Positions 1-6,648 of a stretch of DNA of 6,841 bases are shown here, one piece after another. A program made the position numbers and the translations under genes. Source of the DNA: Bacteroidales bacterium (GTDB lineage Bacteria; Bacteroidota; Bacteroidia; Bacteroidales; JAOZMU01); contig JAOZMU010000182.1 in NCBI GenBank assembly GCA_029934165.1, positions 1 to 6,841 on the forward strand. The letters run 5' to 3'. Each line of letters starts with the position of its first letter. Position 1 is the stretch's first letter. The notes beneath the pieces are model-generated. The model had not been told where the DNA came from and ran no database searches. It saw only the letters and a list, made by a program, of their open reading frames with translations.

Positions 1-3
1 TGA

Positions 4-22
4 ATTAACAACTTAGGTTAAT
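4..22. repeat. Short inverted repeat (ATTAAC / GTTAAT) near the left edge
   Basis: ATTAAC at 4-9 is matched by its exact reverse complement GTTAAT at 17-22, with a seven-base spacer. It lies about 140 bases upstream of the lipoprotein start. It is AT-rich and short, has no following T-tract, and could arise by chance. It could also be part of an operator or of the 3' end of a gene outside the window. No function is claimed. Confidence 0.3.
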
Positions 23-49
23 AAAAAGCGTAAGAACTTTTGTAAGAGT

Positions 50-61
50 ACCTATATAGGT
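50..61. promoter_or_regulatory. Perfect 12-bp palindrome ACCTATATAGGT, possible operator
   Basis: The twelve bases at 50-61 are a perfect palindrome. A T-G pair (49/62) and a G-C pair (48/63) would extend it by two more positions. It sits about 100 bases upstream of the chosen start of the lipoprotein gene, in the only non-coding stretch before it. A perfect palindrome without a loop fits the binding site of a dimeric regulator better than an RNA hairpin. No convincing Bacteroidota promoter (TTTG with a TAnnTTTG element about 20 bases downstream) could be placed next to it, so the regulatory role is inferred. Confidence 0.35.
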
Positions 62-162
62 GCGTAAAAATAAACTGTTCTATTAGTATTATTATCAACT
101 TGAATATAAATAAAATATTTTTCTGTACTACATTCTTCTTTTCTTACTCCAAAACATTTTTT

Positions 163-762
163 ATGATGACTTTTTCAAATCGTTTCAAAATCAAATTACT
201 TTTCTGTATTATAGTTGTCGGCGCATTTTCCTGCACAGATTACCAAGAGGAAAAAATTGAAAAATTGAAGAGCGAAATTACGTGGCTAAAAAAAGAAACA
301 ATTCCTATTCGCTTTAAAATTTTGAGCCGTACGCCAGAGTTTATTCATGTCGGTCTGAAGTTGTATGACGCTGATGGAGCGGAAATTAAGTACTCCGAAT
401 TGAAAATGCCCGGACGTGAGCTATCTTTCGATTTTTATATTGTTCAGGCTAATGGAAAGCAAATTGCATTCCCTTATAAGATTTTCACAGACCAAATTGC
501 GCCAAAAAATGGAACTTTGTTAATTCCGATGTATGATAAAGATGGATTTCCGTTGATTTTGCATCACCAACAGATTGACGCAAGCACAACTATCGCTTTG
601 ACAGATTTGTTTGCAGAGATAAAATCTGGAGAAATTCACAATAGAAAAAAGCAGTTTGGCAGCCTTGTGCACGACTTGGATGGAGTGCGATTGTTTGAAG
701 AAGGCGTTGTTTATAAAATAATTATACACTCGAAAGGCGGAATTGAAATTGTCGCAGAATAA
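163..762 (+). CDS. Predicted lipoprotein of unknown function, related to the next gene product
   Basis: I do not recognise the family. The 199-residue product starts with a lipoprotein signal: basic residues (R7, K9, K11), a hydrophobic core, then Ala-Phe-Ser before Cys24, the likely lipidated residue. Acidic residues follow closely (D26, E29, E30), as in some surface-exported Bacteroidota lipoproteins, but surface location is only a possibility. The mature part is soluble, with a short charged helix (about 29-45) and then a probable beta-rich domain. Key segments are IAFPYKIF (101-108), DKD (125-127) and a final GGI (192-194). These recur in the same order in the C-terminal half of the protein encoded 111 bases downstream, so the two are probably diverged duplicates. 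I chose ATG 163 because it puts the signal peptide at the N-terminus; ATG 166 is equally possible. The in-frame TTG at 100 would add an implausible 21-residue Phe-rich leader. No Shine-Dalgarno sequence is seen. Confidence 0.8.
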   Translation: MMTFSNRFKIKLLFCIIVVGAFSCTDYQEEKIEKLKSEITWLKKETIPIRFKILSRTPEFIHVGLKLYDADGAEIKYSELKMPGRELSFDFYIVQANGKQIAFPYKIFTDQIAPKNGTLLIPMYDKDGFPLILHHQQIDASTTIALTDLFAEIKSGEIHNRKKQFGSLVHDLDGVRLFEEGVVYKIIIHSKGGIEIVAE

Positions 763-873
763 GCAAAATCACCCCCAAAACCAACTTTATACTAAATTAG
801 GATAAATAATTCATTTTTCAGATTGCATAAAATTCTTATTTTCAAGCAATAGCCAATTACTAATTCTTAAATT

Positions 874-1812
874 ATGGAGCAGACACTAAATATTTTGAAT
901 GAAATTAATTGGTTTCTAATACCAATTCGAGAATTTATTCTTTTTGTATTTACGAGCAGTTTTGGCATCATGACCTTTCTCTCGGCGATAATTCTTTATA
1001 TTCTCAGCTCGATAAAGAATGAATTTAAAACCAGAGAGTTACTACACAAAACGGCAGACAAAGATAACGAAATTCCGTCTTTTTCTGTCGCAGAAAGACT
1101 GTATATTCTATTCGGGGTCTTAGGGCGAATTGCCTCTAAACTTCTGCTAAATCTGCCGGCGATTCTCGGTGTTGTCATTTTTCTTACGATGGTCGTTGGC
1201 TTTTCAAAAGGGATTTCATCTATCGACGAATATGTGCGCAACGAAAAGCAAATCAAGGAACTTGAGGTCGTTCTAAAGCACTTAAACAAAAGACATAAGG
1301 TTGCCGAGGTTAAAGTTGAAACGATAGATAAGGAGAAGAAAACCTTAGAGCTAACAATACAATTTTTCAGTCAGTCAGAACAAGGCAAAGCGGCAGGCGA
1401 ACAGAAGCTAACACTCAAAGGTACAGAGTTTTATATCGACTCGAAAGTTCTTAACTTTGAGTATAGCCAAATAGAGACCGGAAAGCAAACAAATATTGCC
1501 GTTCCGTATCGGATTTTCAGCGAGGAAATACCTATGGCTGAGGGCATTCCGCTGGAATATTTTGACAAAGATAGCATTCCATATTCGTTTCGGCGAGTTG
1601 CAAAAGATGTCTATGGAATGGAAATTTCAAATTATAATTTACGCATAAATGAACTTCAAAAGTATTTTACAAACCCCGACCTTGCCAAAATCAAAGGCAT
1701 ACGTAGTTTTATCGGAGCCGCAGTACACATAACTCCAACAGAAGGAAAAACTTACGAAATTCTTGTCGAGCAAACAGGAGGAATAGTTTTACGTCCGAAA
1801 GAATATTTTTAG
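874..1812 (+). CDS. Two-helix membrane protein of unknown function with a C-terminal domain shared with the upstream lipoprotein
   Basis: I do not recognise the family. The 312-residue product has two hydrophobic helices, about 22-46 and 88-110, joined by a Lys/Arg-rich loop (K48, K52, R54, K59, K63). By the positive-inside rule that loop is cytoplasmic, which puts the C-terminal 200 residues in the periplasm. A charged helical stretch (about 118-142, likely coiled coil) leads into a domain resembling the upstream lipoprotein. IAVPYRIF (208-215) matches IAFPYKIF, DKD (231-233) matches DKD, and a Gly-x-x-Tyr segment (291-294) is followed by GGI (302-304), as in the lipoprotein. Spacing between these blocks is also similar. 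The 111-base gap to the upstream gene shows no terminator or clear promoter, so cotranscription is possible but unproven. The shared domain suggests the two act in the same envelope process or bind each other or the same ligand; this is inference. Confidence 0.8.
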   Translation: MEQTLNILNEINWFLIPIREFILFVFTSSFGIMTFLSAIILYILSSIKNEFKTRELLHKTADKDNEIPSFSVAERLYILFGVLGRIASKLLLNLPAILGVVIFLTMVVGFSKGISSIDEYVRNEKQIKELEVVLKHLNKRHKVAEVKVETIDKEKKTLELTIQFFSQSEQGKAAGEQKLTLKGTEFYIDSKVLNFEYSQIETGKQTNIAVPYRIFSEEIPMAEGIPLEYFDKDSIPYSFRRVAKDVYGMEISNYNLRINELQKYFTNPDLAKIKGIRSFIGAAVHITPTEGKTYEILVEQTGGIVLRPKEYF

Positions 1813-1861
1813 ACAAAAGCGTAAATATTTTATACTTTTCAACTTTTTCACATTGAACTTT

Positions 1862-2887
1862 TCATCTGTGGCTACGTAAATATTCGATAGCAACTTCGCG
1901 TATTGATTGACTGATTGGAATAAATTTAAACTCAAATAGTTTCGTAATTTTACTATTCGAGTAATAAGATTTGCCTGCTGCCGAACGAGAGGTTTCGCGT
2001 GTTATACGTGGCGGTTGTTGCATGATTTTGGCTCGCACCCACTCAGCTCGCCAAGCAAAATTGAGGATTAACGTGCTTGCTTTTTTTGTTGGTGGCGGGA
2101 CATTCAATGCAACGGCAATTTTGGAGAAAAAGTGCTGATAATCAACATTTTCGGCATTTATTATGAACCGTTCTCCGATGATTTCGCTTTTGGTGAGTTT
2201 AACCATAAGTTTTACAACATCGCGAACATCGACAAAGCCCGTTGAGCCGTCGGTGTAGTATTTCATGCCACGTGCAACTGCGCTAAAAAACGAAGGTGAG
2301 CCGTTTTGCCAATCGCCAACACCAATGATGACTGATGGGTTGATAATCACGGCATTAAGACCTTCGGCTATTCCGCGCCAAACTTCTAACTCGGCATAAA
2401 ATTTACTCACCGAATAGCCGGATTTGTTTTTGCTTGGCGTTTTTTCTTCTTCGGAAATGATATTTTCGGCATTCGGATTTCCGAGTGCTGCAATTGAACT
2501 GACATGACAAAAACGGACGTTTCCTGCGGTAAGAGCGGCATTGACAACGTTTGCAGTTGTTTCCATGTTGTTTTTTATGAGTTGCCCTTTTAGTTTTGGG
2601 TCAAACGAAATCTGTGCCGCCGCGTGATACACAACATCAACATTTTTGAAAACTCGTTCAACATCGAATAGGCACATCAAATTGGCTTTTTGCCACTCTA
2701 TCTTTGCGAAATTTTGCTCTGGTTGGTCGGAGTATTGCTCAAAAATTTTTCTTGTAATTGCTTTTTTTTCTTCAGACCGATATGTAGCCCGCACATTCTG
2801 CTTGCTATTTGTCAGTTCTACAAGCAGATATGACCCCAACATGCCTGTTCCGCCTGTTACAAGAATTTTTTTTTCCTTTCTATTCAT
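1862..2887 (-). CDS. NAD(P)-dependent epimerase/dehydratase-like extended short-chain dehydrogenase/reductase
   Basis: This 341-residue protein has the hallmarks of an extended SDR with an N-terminal Rossmann fold. The dinucleotide-binding GGTGMLG lies at 12-18 after a Lys-rich start and a beta strand. D84 precedes the strand ending in HAAA (88-91). The catalytic serine region is SSIAALG (130-136), and the catalytic Tyr158-x3-Lys162 pair is intact. NPS (183-185) is the usual segment contacting cofactor and substrate, followed by GFVDVRDV near 217-224. The length is normal and nothing looks broken. Similar proteins are usually annotated as NAD-dependent epimerase/dehydratase or dihydroflavonol-4-reductase-like, acting in the cytoplasm on sugar nucleotides or other carbonyl/hydroxyl substrates. 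The substrate cannot be read from this sequence. The gene converges with the membrane-protein gene (49-base gap). A terminator separates it from the sensor gene upstream, so it is probably transcribed from its own promoter within 2888-2992. Confidence 0.9.
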   Translation of the reverse strand: MNRKEKKILVTGGTGMLGSYLLVELTNSKQNVRATYRSEEKKAITRKIFEQYSDQPEQNFAKIEWQKANLMCLFDVERVFKNVDVVYHAAAQISFDPKLKGQLIKNNMETTANVVNAALTAGNVRFCHVSSIAALGNPNAENIISEEEKTPSKNKSGYSVSKFYAELEVWRGIAEGLNAVIINPSVIIGVGDWQNGSPSFFSAVARGMKYYTDGSTGFVDVRDVVKLMVKLTKSEIIGERFIINAENVDYQHFFSKIAVALNVPPPTKKASTLILNFAWRAEWVRAKIMQQPPRITRETSRSAAGKSYYSNSKITKLFEFKFIPISQSIREVAIEYLRSHR

Positions 2888-2992
2888 AAAATATTCATTA
2901 CAACTATTGGCTACAATGCTCTCAAATTAAACATCTTAACAAAATCGAAATTTTCTGTATCTATTTATGTCGTCAGTAACGGCATAATTTAT

Positions 2993-3031
2993 AAAAAAAG
3001 AAACCCAAACCGCAAACGGCAAGGGTTTCTT
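2993..3031 (-). terminator. Rho-independent terminator of the sensor-phosphatase gene
   Basis: On the minus strand, 17 bases after the TAG stop at 3049-3051, AAGAAACCC pairs exactly with GGGTTTCTT (plus-strand arms 3023-3031 and 2998-3006). A second short stem (CCG/CGG, 3010-3012 and 3017-3019) sits inside it. The minus-strand transcript then runs straight into a T-tract (complement of the A-run 2993-2999). This is a textbook intrinsic terminator. It would separate the large sensor gene from the SDR gene downstream on the same strand. A T-run also follows the hairpin on the plus strand (3035-3041), so it could work in both directions, but no plus-strand gene reads toward it. Confidence 0.88.
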
Positions 3032-3048
3032 CGATTTTTTTCAGTATC

Positions 3049-6000
3049 CTAAATTCTTACGCCAAAAACAACAATATCATCGACTTGGTCAAGGTTGCCT
3101 TTCCATGATTTCAAGGTCGATTTCAGAATATCATATTGCTCGTTTAGTGGCATTCCGGAAATATCTTCGAGCAATTTTCTGAAAGGCTTATATTTGAATT
3201 TTTTTCCTCTTGGACCGCCAAATTGGTCAGCATATCCGTCCGAAAAAATATAAAAAACATCGTTCTGTTGTATTTCAATTTCCTTTGTTGTGAACGAATC
3301 CATGACATCATAAATTGCAATAGGCATTTTATCTCCCTTGATAATAGTGGCTTCGCCGTTGCGAACAAAATATAATGGATTGTTTGCTCCTGCAAAAAAT
3401 AATTTACTCCGGTTGCGGTCTAAAACGCAAAGCGAAATATCCATACCGTCGCGTGCTTCTCCCTCGGAACCAGTTTGATGCAGCGATTTTATGATATTAT
3501 CGCGAAGGCTATTCAGGATTTTTGCTGGGTCTGTAATTCCTTTTTCGTTCACTATTTTGTTCAAAAAACTTACTCCAAACATACTCATAAATGCTCCTGG
3601 TACTCCATGTCCAGTACAATCGGCAGCTACAAAAATAAGTTTTCCGTCTTTTTCGCCAGCCCAAAAGAAATCGCCACTTACAATATCTTTTGGCTTGAAC
3701 AGCACAAAGTGGTCTGCCGAAAGTGTCGAAATATAATCGCGCGATGGAAGTGTAGCTTTTTGTATTCGCCTGGCATAGACGATACTGTCTGTTATTTCTT
3801 TTTTTTGGTCAGAAATATGGTCGCGCTGTCCAGTAATTTCATCTCGCTGTGTTTCAATTTCATCTCGTTGTGTTTCAATTTCCTCTTTTTGCTGCTCTAA
3901 CTCAATATTTTTTTCCTCAATATCGTCTTTTTGTTTTCTTAGAACTACGTTTTTTTGCCTAATTTCGGTAGTTCGTACTTTGACCAGATACTCAAGTCTT
4001 TCGTTTTGCTTTTTAACACGTATTATTCTCATACGAAAATATACGAATATAGAAAGAGCAATAATTAAACCAGAAATAACTTTAAACCAAGCTGTTTGCC
4101 AAAAAGCAGGCTCAATAATTATCACCAAATCTGTTCCAATCTCATTCCACTTTTCATCGTTATTAGAGCCAATAACTTTAAAGACGTATTTGTTTGGCGG
4201 CAGGTCGGTGTAAATTGCAAAGCGTCGATTCTTAACGAAATTCCAATTTTTTTCGTAACCCACTAATCTATAAGCATATTGGTTTTTTTCTGGGAAGATA
4301 TAATCTAGAGCAACAAAATTGAAGGAAATGAAGTTTTTATTGTGATCAAGTTTTATTAATCTCTTCTCGCAGATAACTGTATCAAGCATAAATTCTCGAT
4401 TAAACAACTGAAAACCAGTAATTACAATTGCAGGAATATGCGGATTTGGTTTGATATTTTCGGAAAAAAAGGCATTAAAACCGTTGATACCACCAAAAAA
4501 CATTTCGCCATCGAATGATTTGCAATACGCCCCAACCAAAAATTCATTACTCTGCAAACCATCGCGCACATCGTAATTTCTGACGACAGAATCGGCAATG
4601 GTACTGAACTTTGCCACACCCTGATTTGTGCTTATCCAAAGGTTTTTCTCCTCGTCCTCTAAAATTCCCATAATCACATCGTTAGGAAATCCTTTTGCTT
4701 CATCGTACTGAACAAAATTATCGGTATCCGGCATAAACCGGCATAAACTGCCTTTTGTGCCTACCCAAATTGTACCATCGCTATCTTCGTAAATTGAGTA
4801 AACTCTGTCGCTTCCGATACTATTGGAGTTGTTTTTATCGTATCTATAATGCTTAAATTTACCCGCTTCGACATCAAATAAATTCAATCCACCGCCATAC
4901 GTACCAATCCAAAGATGCCCATGGCTGTCTTCAAAAATAGTTGTTATTCTATTGTCGCTTATGCTGTTAGAGTCTGTCGAATCGTGTATAAAAGCCTCAA
5001 AACTATTTTTTTCGACATCAAAACGGTTTAGCCCGCCACCGTATGTCCCTATCCATAGATTTTGATTTTTATCTTCATAAATACTCCAAACACGGTCGCT
5101 ACTTATTGATTTCGGGTTAAATTCATCGTAACGAAAATGTCTCGCTTTTTTTGTCGTTCTATCAAAAAGATTCAGTCCGCCGCCGTCTGTTCCAACCCAA
5201 AAATTACTCTTCGCGTCTTCGTAAATAGCGCGAATATGGTCATTAGAAATTGTTGCGTAATTTAGCACGTCATGTTTAAAATGCGTAAATTTATTGTGCT
5301 TTGTTTCCCACCGATTTAATCCGCCATCGACAGTACCTATCCAAATAACACTATCTTTGTCCTGAAATATCGACCGCACTTGATTTGAGCTTAGGCTAAA
5401 TTCTTCGTATGGATTGTGGCGAAAAATATCCAAATACTCAGCTGCTCTATTCCATTTGCAGATACCACCTAACGATGTCCCGACCCAAAGAATGTTGGCT
5501 TTGTCCTTAAAAAGAGATTTTACATGATTAACACTCAGGCTCTTTGAGTCGGCAGGGTCGTACAAATAACTTTCGAAACGCACCTCGGATTTATAAAATT
5601 TGTTTAGCCCGCCATTTTCTGTGCCTATCCATAAAATACCATCATCGCTCAAAATTGTAGTTATGCTAAAATCACTAATAGAATACTGGTTTTCGGCATC
5701 GGGCAGATAAACAGAAAAAGTTCCGTCTCTATTCATTTTATTAAGACCGTAATCTGTTCCTGCCCAAATATTTGAACTATCATCAATCAAAACAGTATTT
5801 ACACTATTATTACTCAGGCTATTAGATTTTGCTATTTTATGCTTAAAGTACGAAAATTTCTTAGTGTTTATGTTGAATTTACTCAATCCGTTTTCGGTTG
5901 CAAGCCAAAGATTTCCAAGCTCATCTTCAACTATCTGGTTTATTCTCAATTTATTAACATCAGATTTACTTATGTGAGGTTGCTCGTAACTTACAAAAAC

Positions 6001-6486
6001 AGGTTTGCCGTTTTCGGTTTTCATCTCAACCAAGCCACCTGCCGTTCCTAACCAGATTGTTCCTTTACTGTCCTCAAAAATTGCTCTTATATTGTTGTTT
6101 GATAGACTTTTAGAATCTATAGCAATATGTTTAAAATTGACAAATTTATCGTGAATTTTATCGTATCTTGATAAGCCGCCACTCAATGTCCCAACCCACA
6201 TATTTTGTTTTGAATCAATCAAAATAGTACTTATTGCATTGTCGGGAATTGACGTTGGGTCGTTTTGCACGTAGCGATAACTGGTAATAACATAGCCGTC
6301 ATACTTATTAAGACCATCAAGCGTACCAAACCACATAAAACCTTTATTGTCCTGAACAATAGAGGTTACTGTACTTTGTGAGAGTCCTTCTGCCAGCGAA
6401 ATTTTATTGAATTTAATTCGGCTTTTTTGTGCATAAGACCCTAAAGATAAGACTATTAAAAGTAATAAAAGCACTAGATTTCTCAT
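3049..6486 (-). CDS. Transmembrane sensor: two-component-regulator propeller, Y_Y_Y domain, coiled coil and SpoIIE/PP2C phosphatase
   Basis: This 1145-residue protein starts with a Sec signal peptide (cleavage likely after Ala19, Ser-Tyr-Ala before Gln20). Residues about 35-675 hold 14 Reg_prop blades, marked by W-x-G-T followed by a Gly-rich turn (Trp at 52, 97, 145, 194, 241, 286, 334, 382, 430, 478, 526, 574, 617; the last blade has Phe near 663). Fourteen fits two seven-bladed propellers. A Y_Y_Y domain follows (about 715-792), then one membrane helix (about 799-817) and a long coiled coil (about 825-900). The C-terminus is a SpoIIE/PP2C phosphatase (about 930-1145) with likely metal-binding residues D939 (SGDF), D956 (ADCTGHG), D1083 (SDG) and D1136/D1137 (VDD), so it looks active. 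The likely role is to sense a periplasmic ligand and dephosphorylate a Ser/Thr-phosphorylated cytoplasmic target, as in partner-switching systems. There is no histidine kinase, receiver or DNA-binding domain. The target and ligand are unknown. Confidence 0.93.
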   Translation of the reverse strand: MRNLVLLLLLIVLSLGSYAQKSRIKFNKISLAEGLSQSTVTSIVQDNKGFMWFGTLDGLNKYDGYVITSYRYVQNDPTSIPDNAISTILIDSKQNMWVGTLSGGLSRYDKIHDKFVNFKHIAIDSKSLSNNNIRAIFEDSKGTIWLGTAGGLVEMKTENGKPVFVSYEQPHISKSDVNKLRINQIVEDELGNLWLATENGLSKFNINTKKFSYFKHKIAKSNSLSNNSVNTVLIDDSSNIWAGTDYGLNKMNRDGTFSVYLPDAENQYSISDFSITTILSDDGILWIGTENGGLNKFYKSEVRFESYLYDPADSKSLSVNHVKSLFKDKANILWVGTSLGGICKWNRAAEYLDIFRHNPYEEFSLSSNQVRSIFQDKDSVIWIGTVDGGLNRWETKHNKFTHFKHDVLNYATISNDHIRAIYEDAKSNFWVGTDGGGLNLFDRTTKKARHFRYDEFNPKSISSDRVWSIYEDKNQNLWIGTYGGGLNRFDVEKNSFEAFIHDSTDSNSISDNRITTIFEDSHGHLWIGTYGGGLNLFDVEAGKFKHYRYDKNNSNSIGSDRVYSIYEDSDGTIWVGTKGSLCRFMPDTDNFVQYDEAKGFPNDVIMGILEDEEKNLWISTNQGVAKFSTIADSVVRNYDVRDGLQSNEFLVGAYCKSFDGEMFFGGINGFNAFFSENIKPNPHIPAIVITGFQLFNREFMLDTVICEKRLIKLDHNKNFISFNFVALDYIFPEKNQYAYRLVGYEKNWNFVKNRRFAIYTDLPPNKYVFKVIGSNNDEKWNEIGTDLVIIIEPAFWQTAWFKVISGLIIALSIFVYFRMRIIRVKKQNERLEYLVKVRTTEIRQKNVVLRKQKDDIEEKNIELEQQKEEIETQRDEIETQRDEITGQRDHISDQKKEITDSIVYARRIQKATLPSRDYISTLSADHFVLFKPKDIVSGDFFWAGEKDGKLIFVAADCTGHGVPGAFMSMFGVSFLNKIVNEKGITDPAKILNSLRDNIIKSLHQTGSEGEARDGMDISLCVLDRNRSKLFFAGANNPLYFVRNGEATIIKGDKMPIAIYDVMDSFTTKEIEIQQNDVFYIFSDGYADQFGGPRGKKFKYKPFRKLLEDISGMPLNEQYDILKSTLKSWKGNLDQVDDIVVFGVRI
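3793..3963 (-). repeat. Heptad/21-bp repeat region encoding the linker coiled coil of the sensor
   Basis: In the coiled coil, Ile or Leu occurs at exactly every seventh residue nine times (842, 849, 856, 863, 870, 877, 884, 891, 898). From 863 on, a Gln lies three residues after each until 894. At DNA level the unit is 21 bases. Units 3835-3855 and 3856-3876 differ at one base, and 3877-3897 is a diverged copy. This looks like in-frame tandem duplication inside the linker between membrane helix and phosphatase. Confidence 0.8.
4447..6369 (-). repeat. Fourteen tandem propeller-blade repeats within the sensor gene
   Basis: The region encodes 14 consecutive blades of about 43-49 residues. From blade 6 (Trp286) to blade 12 (Trp574) the spacing between the conserved Trp residues is exactly 48 residues each time, a 144-base period. 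Blades 10 and 11 share the core WIGTYGGGLN followed by a Phe-Asp-Val. Blades 4 and 13 lack the Gly of the W-x-G-T core (Leu-Ala-Thr and Ile-Ser-Thr), and blade 14 has Phe in place of Trp. Boundaries are approximate. Confidence 0.85.
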
Positions 6487-6648
6487 GTGTATTAATATTG
6501 ATTCAAATCTTTAACAAACAACATTTTCCATGCCTAAAACTTTGTTTTCATAAAAATAAAGTTCACTTTGTTCGAAACAATTTTCTGGCAGTAGTGTGAG
6601 CTTGGGTAACAGTTATTTTACTATCGGCAGACTGCTGGATTACCTTCT
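6487..6648. promoter_or_regulatory. Intergenic region upstream of the sensor gene with short repeats
   Basis: This 162-base gap should contain the sensor gene promoter and the 3' untranslated end of the gene entering from the right. Visible elements are the imperfect palindrome TTGTTcgaAACAA (6568-6580) and two copies of ACTTTGTT (6539-6546 and 6565-6572) spaced 26 bases apart. The second copy overlaps the palindrome. On the minus strand the repeats read AACAAAGT, about 55 to 85 bases before the sensor start. No complete promoter or terminator could be assigned with confidence. Confidence 0.35.

Noticed and set aside
100..162. In-frame upstream TTG start that would lengthen the lipoprotein by 21 residues
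   Set aside because: The added stretch is Phe-rich and would bury the lipoprotein signal away from the N-terminus; ATG 163 or 166 gives a normal signal peptide.
763..873. Promoter or terminator between the lipoprotein and membrane-protein genes
   Set aside because: No hairpin with a T-tract and no TTTG / TAnnTTTG pair at suitable spacing was found, so transcription linkage is left open.
1813..1861. Possible terminator between the convergent membrane-protein and SDR genes
   Set aside because: There are only AT-rich partial complementarities (such as TTCAA at 1838-1842 and TTGAA at 1853-1857), with no stable GC stem followed by a T-run.
2646..2930. Plus-strand open frame running past the SDR start
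   Set aside because: It is antisense to the intact Rossmann-fold region, and its product shows no domain and has Ser/Phe-rich antisense composition.
2888..2992. TTAATTTG on the minus strand as a Bacteroidota -7 element for the SDR gene
   Set aside because: It matches seven of eight consensus positions, but no TTTG box lies at the expected distance of about 20 bases, so it is not called as a promoter.
3475..3900. Plus-strand open frames of 81 and 141 codons inside the phosphatase region
   Set aside because: They lie antisense to the well-supported PP2C domain and have low-complexity Phe/Cys-rich products with no recognisable motif.
4447..6369. Regular spacing suggesting a CRISPR or DNA satellite array
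   Set aside because: The period lies in one continuous reading frame and is explained by propeller blades; DNA identity between units is only partial.
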